Shown here in pieces: positions 1 through 8,086 of a DNA stretch of 14,913 bases (position 1 is the first letter of the stretch; each line of letters opens with the position of its first letter). A program made the position numbers and the translations under genes. The notes beneath the pieces were generated by a model. The model made no database searches. It was not told the origin of the DNA and saw nothing but the letters and a program-made list of their open reading frames with translations. This DNA comes from Cryomorphaceae bacterium (GTDB taxonomy: Bacteria > Bacteroidota > Bacteroidia > Flavobacteriales > Schleiferiaceae): positions 1 to 14,913 of the forward strand of contig JAIUMB010000048.1 of assembly GCA_022565745.1 (NCBI GenBank). Direction: 5' to 3'.

Positions 1-839
1 ACGATACCATTGTAGTGTTTCGTGAATCCCCGCAATTAAGTGGAAATTTTGATTCCATAGGATTTTCAACCGAAGGCTTTTATATTGATACGGGTTTGGT
101 AAATGGTGAAGAGTACTGTTATTATCTACTCACACTGGGTTATTTCGACGCCAGTGGTTTGCCTGAAGGATTAGAAAACAGATCGCAAATAGCATGTGGA
201 ATAGCGTTAGACACAGCAAAACCATGTCCACCATTGGTGTTTAACGACTTTAAATGCCCTGACCCAGAGCTGCTGTTTACTTTTGATTTTAATGAAAATC
301 CGGATTGTCCCGATCATGAGTTGATTGGCTTTAACATCTATTACAAGAAAAAGAAAAGCGACGTGTATTCAGAATCGCCAACCTTTAGTGGAATTCGCGA
401 TATGTTTGCAACAGGCTTTCAAAAACCTTTCAGTGGTTGTTATAGAGTTACTGTTGTTAAAGTTAATCCAATAGATCCTATGCAAATACCGCGGGAGAGC
501 GACTTTTCTGAGGAGTTTTGCATCCCCGCTTGTCCAGACATCGAGTTTCCCAATGTGTTTTCACCCAATGGCGATGGCGATAACGATTTTTTTAGACCTG
601 TACCTACACCACGAGACATTAACCGCGTTGACATTCAGATTTTTAATCGTTGGGGTAATTTGATGTATAAAAATGAAACAACAGAACAGTTCATAGAAGA
701 AGGGTGGGACGGCAACGATATGAGAAATGGACGTCCAGCTGCAGAAGGAACTTATTTTTATGTTGCTCGTGTTGTATATCGCGGATTAGAGCCTCAAGAA
801 GAGATGCAATTTAGTGGACATATTTCTTTATTTAGATAA
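1..839 (+). CDS. T9SS type-B sorting-domain protein (gliding motility-associated C-terminal domain), 3' part
   Basis: This is the C-terminal end of a larger secreted protein. The frame is open to the window edge, so the GTG at base 15 is not a credible start. The visible part holds two fibronectin-III-like beta segments rich in Cys and aromatic residues (FNIYYKK, CYRVTVV). From about base 546 it carries a type-B (CHU_C/TIGR04131) sorting domain: FPNVFSPNGDGDND, then IFNRWGNLMY, WDGND, and a terminal GTYFYV...GHISLFR. In this family the domain directs the protein across the outer membrane through the type IX secretion system, and cargo is usually a large cell-surface adhesin or structural protein. 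The domain call is firm. The function of the whole protein is unknown because its N-terminal part is missing. The next gene starts 23 bases downstream with its own promoter-like element. Confidence 0.9.
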   Translation, partial: DTIVVFRESPQLSGNFDSIGFSTEGFYIDTGLVNGEEYCYYLLTLGYFDASGLPEGLENRSQIACGIALDTAKPCPPLVFNDFKCPDPELLFTFDFNENPDCPDHELIGFNIYYKKKKSDVYSESPTFSGIRDMFATGFQKPFSGCYRVTVVKVNPIDPMQIPRESDFSEEFCIPACPDIEFPNVFSPNGDGDNDFFRPVPTPRDINRVDIQIFNRWGNLMYKNETTEQFIEEGWDGNDMRNGRPAAEGTYFYVARVVYRGLEPQEEMQFSGHISLFR

Positions 840-853
840 AGGCGCTACCTTCG
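823..853 (+). promoter_or_regulatory. Possible Bacteroidota promoter for the flippase operon
   Basis: TACCTTCG at 846-853 differs by one base from the -7 consensus TAnnTTTG. TTTC at 823-826 lies 19 bases upstream as an imperfect -33 TTTG. The element ends only 9 bases before the flippase ATG, so the leader would be very short. The -33 half overlaps the end of the upstream gene. It is the most plausible start of the 863-7616 transcription unit, but it rests on sequence match alone. Confidence 0.4.
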
Positions 854-862
854 CCGAGAAAT

Positions 863-2296
863 ATGAATACGGCAAAAAAACTTTTGGGTCAAACAGCAAT
901 ATATGGACTATCCAGTATTTTGGGCAGGTTCTCTTATTTTTTGCTAACGCCACTTCATACTAAGTTTTTACCAGAGGAATTATACGGTACCAACGCCTAT
1001 ATTTACGCTGCAATTGGAATTCTTACCGTTGTATTAACCTTTGGACTCGAAACTGCTTTTTTTCGACACGCCTCCAAGTCAGATGCAGATTCCAATAAGC
1101 TGTTTTCTGTTGCCCAAGGGTTCTTATTAGCAACTACACTTCTTTTTGTCTTACTGGTTCTTGTTTTCCGCCACAGCATTTTATCATGGATGGGATATGT
1201 TGACCAGCCACAGTATTTGTATATGGCCCTAGGGATACTCTCAGGTGAGTTAATGGTAGCCGTTCCTTTTGCCAAATTGCGATTGGATATGCGCGCTTTA
1301 AAATTTGCGTTTATTAGACTAACGGGAATTGGGATAAACATTCTCGCCAACCTGTACTTTTTCTTTTTAGCCCCAATGCTCCATAACAATGGCATTAGTG
1401 TACCCTTTTTTACGGGAGAGCACAATGTGGAAATGATATTCATCGCCAACCTTTTGTCCTCTATTTGGTTGGTGCTCATGTTTATTCCAGCACACAAAAA
1501 GGCTACTTTTTCAGTCACACAGATTAAACCATTGCTTTTGTATGGCTTTCCACTGATGTTGGCCGGCTTAGCCGGTATAACTAATGAGCTCATTGACCGT
1601 ATGATTATTCGCCATGTTCTAGGCGATTTCGACAATGGTGTATATGCCGCTGTAATTAAACTGGCCATGTTTATGACGCTAGCCATACAAGCCTATCGAT
1701 ATGCCATAGAGCCATTTATTTTTTCTCGTTCCGAAAGCAAAAATGCAAATGCACAATATGCTCGAATATTTGATGTGTTGGTGTTGTTTCTAGTCGTTGC
1801 CATGACAGGCATTGCTGCCGGATTAGACGTCATCAAATATTTTATAGATGCAAAATACCACCACGCCATTTACATTTTACCTTACTTGCTGGTATCACAA
1901 TTGATTTTCGGGTTAATTATGCATGTAGCCCTTTGGTATAAATTGTCGGATTCAACCAGGTTTGGGATGTACCTGTCCTTTATTGGAGCCGCGATTACCA
2001 TCACTTTAAATCTTCTGTTACTTTCAAGAATTGGCATCCTTGGCGCTGCTTTGGCCAATTTAGGTTCACATTTGGTTATGCTGGCCTTATCGCTGTACTG
2101 GGGACAGCGGAGGTATTTTGTTCCTTACCGCTTTTTTGTCAATGGGGTTATCATAATCCTTGCGGTATTTGTTACCTTTGCTTTTTGCTTAATAGATATG
2201 CACATGACGATTAAATTAATCGTTTGGTTAATTTTTGTATCGGCATTGGCTTATCGAGAAAAAAATCTACTAAAACGCATTATTTCAAATGGATAA
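863..2296 (+). CDS. Polysaccharide/lipid-linked oligosaccharide flippase (Wzx/MVF-type)
   Basis: This is a 477-residue, strongly hydrophobic protein with roughly 12 to 14 membrane-spanning segments along its whole length. Its N-terminus (KKLLGQTAIYGLSSILGRFS, followed by a PLHTKFLP-type loop) is typical of the polysaccharide biosynthesis/PST flippases of the MOP superfamily. Such proteins flip an undecaprenyl-linked or similar glycan from the cytoplasmic to the periplasmic leaflet of the inner membrane. Length (about 480) is normal for the family. The ATG at 863 is the first in frame and begins right at the amphipathic N-terminal helix. The 3' end overlaps dut by 8 bases, and a sugar nucleotidyltransferase lies two genes downstream, which fits surface-polysaccharide synthesis. 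The actual substrate cannot be read from sequence. Confidence 0.88.
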   Translation: MNTAKKLLGQTAIYGLSSILGRFSYFLLTPLHTKFLPEELYGTNAYIYAAIGILTVVLTFGLETAFFRHASKSDADSNKLFSVAQGFLLATTLLFVLLVLVFRHSILSWMGYVDQPQYLYMALGILSGELMVAVPFAKLRLDMRALKFAFIRLTGIGINILANLYFFFLAPMLHNNGISVPFFTGEHNVEMIFIANLLSSIWLVLMFIPAHKKATFSVTQIKPLLLYGFPLMLAGLAGITNELIDRMIIRHVLGDFDNGVYAAVIKLAMFMTLAIQAYRYAIEPFIFSRSESKNANAQYARIFDVLVLFLVVAMTGIAAGLDVIKYFIDAKYHHAIYILPYLLVSQLIFGLIMHVALWYKLSDSTRFGMYLSFIGAAITITLNLLLLSRIGILGAALANLGSHLVMLALSLYWGQRRYFVPYRFFVNGVIIILAVFVTFAFCLIDMHMTIKLIVWLIFVSALAYREKNLLKRIISNG

Positions 2297-2732
2297 CAAT
2301 GTGATTCGCATCATTAATAAATCCGCGAACCCCATGCCGGTATATCAAACCGTGCATTCGGCCGGTATGGATTTATGTGCCTGGTTACCGGATGGCGATA
2401 TTGTCATTAAACCTAGAGAATGGAAACTCATTCCGACGGGCTTGCATTTGGCTTTACCTGAAGGGTTTGAAGCGCAAGTAAGACCGCGCTCAGGTTTGGC
2501 TTTAAAAAAGGGGGTAACTGTACTTAACGCACCCGGCACCATTGATGCAGACTATAGAGGAGATGTTGGCGTTATCCTGATAAATCACAGCCAAGTTGAC
2601 TTTACGGTTCAAAGTGGTGACAGAATTGCACAGATGGTTGTCGCAAAATATGAGCGCGTAAAATGGCATCAGGTTGATGAACTTGATGAAACGAATAGAG
2701 GTGAAGGTGGGTTTGGACATACAGGATCTTAA
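2289..2732 (+). CDS. dut: Deoxyuridine 5'-triphosphate nucleotidohydrolase (dUTPase)
   Basis: A 147-residue trimeric-type dUTPase that hydrolyses dUTP to dUMP and pyrophosphate, keeping uracil out of DNA and supplying dUMP for dTMP synthesis. All five family motifs are present in order: motif I AGMDL (25-29), motif II PRSGLALKKG (66-75), motif III GTIDADYRG (83-91) with the catalytic Asp86 and uracil-stacking Tyr89, motif IV GDRIAQMVV (110-118), and the glycine-rich motif V RGEGGFGHTGS (137-147) that closes over the phosphates. Length is normal and nothing essential is missing. The ATG at 2289 overlaps the flippase stop region by 8 bases, which implies translational coupling. A nucleotide-pool enzyme inside an envelope operon is odd functionally but I believe common in Flavobacteriales gene order. 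Confidence 0.97.
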   Translation: MDNNVIRIINKSANPMPVYQTVHSAGMDLCAWLPDGDIVIKPREWKLIPTGLHLALPEGFEAQVRPRSGLALKKGVTVLNAPGTIDADYRGDVGVILINHSQVDFTVQSGDRIAQMVVAKYERVKWHQVDELDETNRGEGGFGHTGS

Positions 2733-2779
2733 AACCAATAAACACCATTCAATAACAAATACAACTAAGAAATCTACGC

Positions 2780-3799
2780 ATGAAAATTATTGTTCCTATG
2801 GCCGGCAGAGGCTCTCGATTAAGACCACACACGTTAACGGTACCAAAGCCACTAACGCCCATTGCGGGTAAACCTGTGGTTCAGAGGTTGGTTGAAGATA
2901 TTGCCCGTGTAAGCAACGAAAACGTAGAAGATATTGCCTTTATTATTGGAGATTTTGGAAAAGAAGTGGAGAACGAACTATTGTCCATTGCCAAATCTCT
3001 CGGCGCAAAGGGACATATTTTCTATCAAGATACCCCATTGGGCACAGCGCATGCCATCTATTGCGCAAAAGATGTTCTCAATGGACCTGTGGTTGTTGCA
3101 TTTGCCGACACCTTATTTCGTGCCGACTTCACCCTAGACACAACAGCCGACGGGGTTATTTGGACCAAAGAAGTCGAAGACCCTAGTGCTTTTGGTGTGG
3201 TGAAAATGGATGCCAATGGCGTTATTACAGACTTTGTGGAAAAGCCCCAGACTTTTGTCTCCAACGAAGCCATCATAGGCATTTATTTTTTCAAAGATGG
3301 TGAAAATTTGCGCAGTGAAATTCAGTATTTGTTGGATAACAACATTACCCATAAAGGGGAATACTCCATTACTGATGCGCTTGAAAACATGAAAAACAAA
3401 GGACAAAAGTTCAAAACAGGTGTCGTAAAAGAATGGATGGACTGCGGTAATAAAGCAGTGGTTCTTGAAACCAATCAAATGATATTGGGATTTGTCCAAA
3501 ACAAGGAAACTCTAATTCACCCATCTTTAAAGCAACACAATTCAAAGATCATTGAGCCTTGCTTTATAGGTGAAAATGTTCGGCTTAATAATTGCACAGT
3601 AGGTCCTTATGTCTCTATTGGTAGCAACTCAGAACTCAATGAAGTGATTGTTGATCACAGCATGATAATGAGCAATAGCGTTGTTCAGCACATTAGCTTG
3701 ACAGAATCAATGATTGGAAATAATGCACACGTAGACGGTAGGTGGAATCGTTTAAGTGTTGGCGACTTCACACAAATGGAATATGAATCAAAAGGGTAA
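2780..3799 (+). CDS. Sugar-phosphate nucleotidyltransferase (RmlA-like, with C-terminal beta-helix)
   Basis: A 339-residue NTP_transferase-family enzyme. Such enzymes join a sugar 1-phosphate to an NTP, giving an NDP-sugar and pyrophosphate in the cytoplasm. The N-terminal signature MAGRGSRLRP (7-16) with Lys23 in VPKPL forms the nucleotide-binding loop. PLGTAHA (86-92) matches the base/sugar-binding segment, and FAD (108-110) supplies a metal-binding Asp110. An EKP motif follows near residue 154. Residues about 250-335 have isoleucine/valine-spaced hexapeptide character (IGENVRLNNCTVGPYVSIGS), suggesting a left-handed beta-helix as in GlmU- and RmlA-type enzymes. Sugar specificity (glucose, mannose or other) is not determined. 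It follows dut by 47 bases, and its last 17 bases overlap the TPR gene. It probably feeds glycan synthesis linked to the flippase. Confidence 0.9.
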   Translation: MKIIVPMAGRGSRLRPHTLTVPKPLTPIAGKPVVQRLVEDIARVSNENVEDIAFIIGDFGKEVENELLSIAKSLGAKGHIFYQDTPLGTAHAIYCAKDVLNGPVVVAFADTLFRADFTLDTTADGVIWTKEVEDPSAFGVVKMDANGVITDFVEKPQTFVSNEAIIGIYFFKDGENLRSEIQYLLDNNITHKGEYSITDALENMKNKGQKFKTGVVKEWMDCGNKAVVLETNQMILGFVQNKETLIHPSLKQHNSKIIEPCFIGENVRLNNCTVGPYVSIGSNSELNEVIVDHSMIMSNSVVQHISLTESMIGNNAHVDGRWNRLSVGDFTQMEYESKG

Positions 3800-5513
3800 A
3801 TACTTTTTTTTAGCTTTCTTTCTTTCTATAACAACCTTTGTCTTTGCACAGGAGCCACCTGTTGCTATGGTAGACTCAAATAGAGACGGAAGAGAAGACA
3901 GCAAGCGCTTATTGTTTGAAGACCGTTTATTTGATGCTTTTACAGCAAGAGCAACAGAAAACCCTCAGAAGCAAATTAAAAAGCTACGCGAGGCGTTGGA
4001 AATATTCGACGACGAAGCCATCGTTCATTATGAGCTGTCAAAGGTTTTATCTGAAGAAGGTGAACTCGATGAGGCTTTGCATCATGCATTTAAAGCGGTA
4101 GAGTTTGATCCGACGAATGTTTGGATGTTGCGCCATTTTTCTACCATGTTGCGTATGAATGAAATGTGGGAGGATCGCATTGTTATATTGGAAGAACTCA
4201 AGCGAATAGACGATAATGACCTCGAGTACGATTTAAAAATAAGCGAATCTCAAGCCGCTTTAGGAGCGTACAAAAAAGCCATTAAAACACTTAATCAAAT
4301 TGAAAAATCATACGGCGTTATTCCTGATTTAGCGGAACGAAAAAAAAATATATGGTTGGCAGCCAATAAGCCTAAGAAAGCTGAAAGAGAGTTGAAAAAA
4401 CTGGTGAAAGCTTATCCGGATGTTCCTCAGTTTTGGGGCGTTTTGGCCAACTTTTATCGCGCCAACAACAAGCCGGATAAAGCCATAAGTGCCTTTGAAA
4501 CGCTCTTGGAGTACGAACCAGACGACTCTAGAGCACACTTTAATTTGGCAGAAATGCATCGCCAGAATAACAACATTGATGCTTTTATGTTCCACTTGCG
4601 CGAGGGAATGAGGAGTCCAGATGTGGAAGAGGATGTTAGGCTTGACGTCATTATGTCTACCATCAATGCCTCGTTACGAGCTCCTGAACTTCGTTCCAAT
4701 ATAGAGGACATGTTGACTTATGCTGAAAAATTTCACCCCAATTCTCCTAAAGTACATGCACTCCGAGGCGACTACTTTATCTCGGTTCAAGATATCGAAA
4801 ACGGATTGAAATCATATAAGCGGGCGCTTGAATTGGAAGGTGGTAGAAAAAAAGAAATATATCAGCAAGTGTTGCGCATTCACTTAGAAAAAATGGACTT
4901 TGAAGCGTTGGCTCAGTACGGCAAAGAGGCGGTGACTTATTATCCCAATCAAAATCAATTTCACTATTTCGCGGGGATTGGATTAATGGAAACGAGCCAA
5001 GACAGTATGGCATCGGTGATTTTACAAGAAGGTTTAGACATCACTTATGGCAACCCTGAACTAAAAAATGAATTTCATCGACTGCTGGGAGAGACCAATC
5101 ACCGCGCAGGTTTTCATGAAGCAAGTGACCAACATTTCGATGCTTATCTCAAGAATAACCCGAAGGATGCCTTAACCTTAAACAATTATGCCTATTATCT
5201 TTCTGTGAGAGGCGAGAAGTTAGACAAAGCTTTGGAAATGACGGTTAAAAGCAATAACATCTCGGTAAACAATCCCGTTTATTTGGATACCTGGGCATGG
5301 GTTCTTTATAAAATGGGAGAGTTTAAAGAAGCAAGGAATATTTTAGAGCGCGTTGTTGACCTTGGAGGTGCTGATGACCCAGAGGTTAGAGAGCACTTTG
5401 GTGATATTCTACACGCCCTTGGAGAAAAAGATAAAGCAGTAGTCGAGTGGAAAAAAGCCATCGAATTGGGGGGGGATAAAGATGAACTTCAGAAAAAAAT
5501 TGATCAAAAATGA
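3783..5513 (+). CDS. Periplasmic/outer-membrane-associated TPR repeat protein
   Basis: A 576-residue protein with an N-terminal signal peptide (KGKYFFLAFFLSITTFVFAQ, cleavage probably after AQ at about residue 23) followed almost entirely by tetratricopeptide repeats. Repeat-like units such as EAIVHYELSKVLSEEGELDE, KPDKAISAFETLLEYEPDDS and NNYAYYLSVRGEKLDKALEM are spread from about residue 60 to 560, so it is a superhelical scaffold rather than an enzyme. I start it at ATG 3783. The in-frame GTG at 3756 would put nine charged/polar residues before the signal peptide. The start lies inside the nucleotidyltransferase gene (17-base overlap), and the stop shares ATGA with the DUF4292 gene. Partners are unknown. 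By position it may organise the lipoprotein and EnvC encoded next. A run of eight G lies at 5468-5475, near its 3' end. Confidence 0.88.
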   Translation: MNQKGKYFFLAFFLSITTFVFAQEPPVAMVDSNRDGREDSKRLLFEDRLFDAFTARATENPQKQIKKLREALEIFDDEAIVHYELSKVLSEEGELDEALHHAFKAVEFDPTNVWMLRHFSTMLRMNEMWEDRIVILEELKRIDDNDLEYDLKISESQAALGAYKKAIKTLNQIEKSYGVIPDLAERKKNIWLAANKPKKAERELKKLVKAYPDVPQFWGVLANFYRANNKPDKAISAFETLLEYEPDDSRAHFNLAEMHRQNNNIDAFMFHLREGMRSPDVEEDVRLDVIMSTINASLRAPELRSNIEDMLTYAEKFHPNSPKVHALRGDYFISVQDIENGLKSYKRALELEGGRKKEIYQQVLRIHLEKMDFEALAQYGKEAVTYYPNQNQFHYFAGIGLMETSQDSMASVILQEGLDITYGNPELKNEFHRLLGETNHRAGFHEASDQHFDAYLKNNPKDALTLNNYAYYLSVRGEKLDKALEMTVKSNNISVNNPVYLDTWAWVLYKMGEFKEARNILERVVDLGGADDPEVREHFGDILHALGEKDKAVVEWKKAIELGGDKDELQKKIDQK

Positions 5514-6292
5514 GGATGCCTAGCATGCTGATTCCAACAAATCGTTTAATTCACCTAATACTTGTATTGGTTGGTGTAATGGTATTTTCTACTGCTTGTA
5601 AATCAAAAAAGAAAGCGGTTGATGCATCCCTGCCAGCCGAGATGGTAGATGTTCTTCCAGCCATAAATCAAGCCAATGTTCCCGTTAATATCGTTCAAGC
5701 AAGGGGTAAAGGAAAAGTAAAGGGACTGGGAATCGGTCAAGGGTTTAAAATAGATCTCAGGCACAGAAGCGACAGTGTCATTTGGGTTGACGTCAGTGCA
5801 AATTTACTCGGCATTAAAGTGGCTCGACTCATGGTTACGCCAGACAGCGTACACTTTTACAATAAACTCGATAAAACATATTTAACAGGCTCTGTTGCCG
5901 ATTTGCAAAAGTTGGTTGACGGACCGGTTGGGTTTAGCGATTTACAGGCAATGATTACTGGCAGACCGATGGAATTACCCAATAACATCAGGCAAATGGC
6001 TAAAGATGAAGGCGCATGGGTGTTTGTGAAAAACAGCACGGAGCGAATTATCACAATGTGGTTTGATGCAGATAGCCACGCATTAATCCAACAAAGTGTT
6101 AATTATCCAAAAGAAAAACAAGCACTTTCGGCAACCTATAGAAATACCACATCAACCATTCCAGAAGTATTGATTTTTTCAACGGTTCTAAACGGTCAAG
6201 ATGTTGAGTTGGAAATCTCTTTTGATCAAATAGATAATCAATCAGCTGTGTCATACCCATTTAACATACCACGTGGATACAAGTCTCTATAA
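5510..6292 (+). CDS. DUF4292 lipoprotein, LolB-like fold suspected
   Basis: A 260-residue protein with a hydrophobic N-terminal segment ending in FSTAC, so Cys30 is the likely lipidation site. The lipobox is imperfect, with Ser at -3, and is followed by a KSKKK stretch. The body matches the DUF4292 family as I know it: RGKGKVKGLG near residue 64, DSVIWVDVSANLLGIKVARL, then PDSVHFYNKLDKTYLTG, giving alternating beta strands. This pattern (strand, S/D-V-W, 'PDSV', 'LDK-Y') resembles LolA/LolB-type lipoprotein-binding half-barrels, so a role in lipoprotein or lipid handling is a reasonable inference but not shown. The ATG shares four bases with the TPR stop. ATGs at 5516 and 5525 are alternative starts and would also keep the lipid signal. 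Its 3' end overlaps the EnvC gene by 20 bases. Confidence 0.8.
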   Translation: MRMPSMLIPTNRLIHLILVLVGVMVFSTACKSKKKAVDASLPAEMVDVLPAINQANVPVNIVQARGKGKVKGLGIGQGFKIDLRHRSDSVIWVDVSANLLGIKVARLMVTPDSVHFYNKLDKTYLTGSVADLQKLVDGPVGFSDLQAMITGRPMELPNNIRQMAKDEGAWVFVKNSTERIITMWFDADSHALIQQSVNYPKEKQALSATYRNTTSTIPEVLIFSTVLNGQDVELEISFDQIDNQSAVSYPFNIPRGYKSL

Positions 6293-7616
6293 GTCGGTTT
6301 ATTCGCTTTTATTTATTGTTTTAACTCTTGGTGTTTTTGGTCAATCCAAAGAAAAGCTTCAAGAGCAAAAAACGCGCTTGGAAGATGAGATAAAGTTGGC
6401 TAATGTCATATTAAGAGAAATGCGTGACGACAGAAAAGAGAGTTTGTCGTCGCTTGAAGCCCTCAATCAAAAACTGAGAATTCGCGAGCAATTAATCAGA
6501 ACCTTAAGCAAAGAAGTCATCATGCTTCAAGAAGAGGCAGAGGCTCAAGAAAAGCGTTACAATGAGTTGCAAGAGTACCTGTCATTACAGCAGCAAGTGT
6601 ATGCAGACATGATCCGTAAAGCATATGCGCAACGCAGCAATACCACATTGATGATGTTTATATTGAGTTCAAGGGATATTTTTCAAGCCGCCAAACGAAT
6701 TCAGTATCTCAAACAAATTGCCAGAGCCAGGCAACAGCAGATAGAGAGAATTAAAGAAACGCAGGAGCTAATTGCCAAACAAAGAGAAGACATCCTTAGC
6801 AAACAAGAAGAAAAAAAGCGTGTTGTTGAGCGTCAAAAAAATGAAAAAGCGTCGCTTCAGAGTGAGAAAAAGCAACAAGAAGAACAGCTGGCTTCATTCA
6901 AAGGAAAAGAAAAGGAAATAGAATCAGATATTAAAAAGAAGCAGCAGCAGCGCGATCAGTTGAATCGTGAAATTGAACGCATGATTGCCGCAGAAATAAA
7001 GAGAGCTAAAGAAGAGGCTGAGAGGCGTTCATTGGAAAAAGACGCCCAATCCATAGGCTTAGAAAAAGACCGAGACTTTTCATCCAAAACCACGAATAAT
7101 GCGCTAAGAGAGCTCATTAATAAAAAGAGAAAAGAGCGTGAAGCAGCTGGCGATAAAACACCAGAAGAGTCGCTGCCAAGTTTAACGATAGAAAGCCAAC
7201 AATTAGCGGCTAACTTCAGTGCCAATCAAAAGAAATTACCTTGGCCGGTTGAGCGCGGACTTGTCATTAATCGTTTTGGTCGTCAAAATCACCCCGTAGC
7301 CAAGCAGGTAGTTATTGACAACAAGGGAATTGATATTGCTACCCAGAAAGGTTCTGATGCTAAAGCAGTTTTTGATGGGGAGGTGACGCGAATTGTTCGC
7401 ATTCCCGGTGCCAATAAAGCCGTCTTGATCAGTCACGGTAATTATTTCACCGTATATAGCAATCTCACTGATATTTACGTGTCGAAAGGTGATAAAGTAA
7501 AAATTGGTCAAAAACTGGGTAAGATTTATTCCGATGATGAGTCTGGCAAAACCCAATTACACTTTGAGATTTGGCGCGATATGGAAGTGCTAGACCCTCA
7601 GGCTTGGCTCCAATAG
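6273..7616 (+). CDS. envC: EnvC-like murein hydrolase activator (coiled coil plus degenerate LytM/M23 domain)
   Basis: A 447-residue secreted protein: signal peptide (SVYSLLFIVLTLGVFGQ, residues about 8-24), a long Glu/Lys/Gln-rich coiled coil (about 25-280), then a C-terminal LytM/M23 domain (about 322-447). In active M23 peptidases the zinc ligands lie in HxxxD and HxH. Here the first His is Lys351 (NKGID, Asp354 kept) and the terminal HxH reads QLH (Gln428, His430), so the domain should not bind zinc. That is the hallmark of EnvC-type proteins, which activate N-acetylmuramoyl-L-alanine amidases at the division septum. The start is GTG 6273. No ATG precedes the signal peptide, and the frame is closed by TAG at 6231. 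The start is embedded 20 bases inside the DUF4292 gene. The amidase partner is not in this window. Confidence 0.9.
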   Translation: MDTSLYKSVYSLLFIVLTLGVFGQSKEKLQEQKTRLEDEIKLANVILREMRDDRKESLSSLEALNQKLRIREQLIRTLSKEVIMLQEEAEAQEKRYNELQEYLSLQQQVYADMIRKAYAQRSNTTLMMFILSSRDIFQAAKRIQYLKQIARARQQQIERIKETQELIAKQREDILSKQEEKKRVVERQKNEKASLQSEKKQQEEQLASFKGKEKEIESDIKKKQQQRDQLNREIERMIAAEIKRAKEEAERRSLEKDAQSIGLEKDRDFSSKTTNNALRELINKKRKEREAAGDKTPEESLPSLTIESQQLAANFSANQKKLPWPVERGLVINRFGRQNHPVAKQVVIDNKGIDIATQKGSDAKAVFDGEVTRIVRIPGANKAVLISHGNYFTVYSNLTDIYVSKGDKVKIGQKLGKIYSDDESGKTQLHFEIWRDMEVLDPQAWLQ

Positions 7617-7669
7617 GGATTTAATGACTGTATTTTAAACGATACGATAATTTTCTTGTTATTGGTGAT

Positions 7670-8077
7670 ATGGAAAAACGATTTCGTTTACGGATAGATG
7701 ATAAAATCGTTGGATATAAACGAGAGGTATCCACAAGAATGATTTTTTATTCTAAAAATGAGTTTTGGTGGAATGGTCAACCCATAGGCCACAAGCAAAT
7801 AGATGAATTTACCGGGTTTTACGATAAAAACAAAACACCCATCTATGAATGGGATATTATTCGATTCGTTTTAACCCCTGAAGACGGAAAAGAAGAAGGG
7901 GTCGTATTGTGGAATACGAAAGAAAAATGCTTCGGTATTAAACGCATTCATACCACTGGCTTTATCCCCTTTGCTATAGAAGACGTAAAATTGTTTCAAC
8001 CTTCAGATTTAGAGGTATATTCTTATCTCTTTCTCAACCCGGAAGTCATGAGACACTTGGGTCTGGAAGACGTGTAG
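7670..8077 (+). CDS. YopX-family protein (phage-associated domain), function unknown
   Basis: A 135-residue protein without signal peptide or membrane segment. Three segments fit the YopX family found widely in phages and prophages: an N-terminal FRLRIDDKIVGY resembling the family's FRAWD opening, a central DEFTGFYDKNKTPIYEWDII (compare the family's QYTGLKDKNGKEIYEGDIV), and a C-terminal LEVYSYLFLNPEVMRHLG (compare LEVIGNIYENPEL). No biochemical function is known for the family. It lies 53 bases after envC on the same strand, with TAATTTTC at 7648-7655 as a possible weak -7 element, and ends 9 bases from the convergent T9SS gene. I see no other phage genes nearby, so this looks like a domesticated or relocated member. 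The family assignment is from memory of conserved motifs. Confidence 0.72.
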   Translation: MEKRFRLRIDDKIVGYKREVSTRMIFYSKNEFWWNGQPIGHKQIDEFTGFYDKNKTPIYEWDIIRFVLTPEDGKEEGVVLWNTKEKCFGIKRIHTTGFIPFAIEDVKLFQPSDLEVYSYLFLNPEVMRHLGLEDV

Positions 8078-8086
8078 TAACGGTCT

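Noticed and set aside
1003..1686. A 227-codon open frame on the minus strand inside the flippase gene
   Set aside because: It is antisense to a confidently assigned membrane protein, has no family motifs and a composition typical of reading hydrophobic codons backwards.
4340..4348. A9 run in the TPR gene, considered as a site of transcriptional slippage or a frameshift
   Set aside because: The reading frame and TPR pattern continue normally on both sides, and A-runs are expected for Lys/Asn codons in an AT-rich genome.
7617..7669. Terminator or promoter between envC and the YopX-like gene
   Set aside because: No stem-loop is present. TAATTTTC at 7648-7655 lacks the final G and has no well-spaced -33 element, so it is mentioned only in the gene entry.
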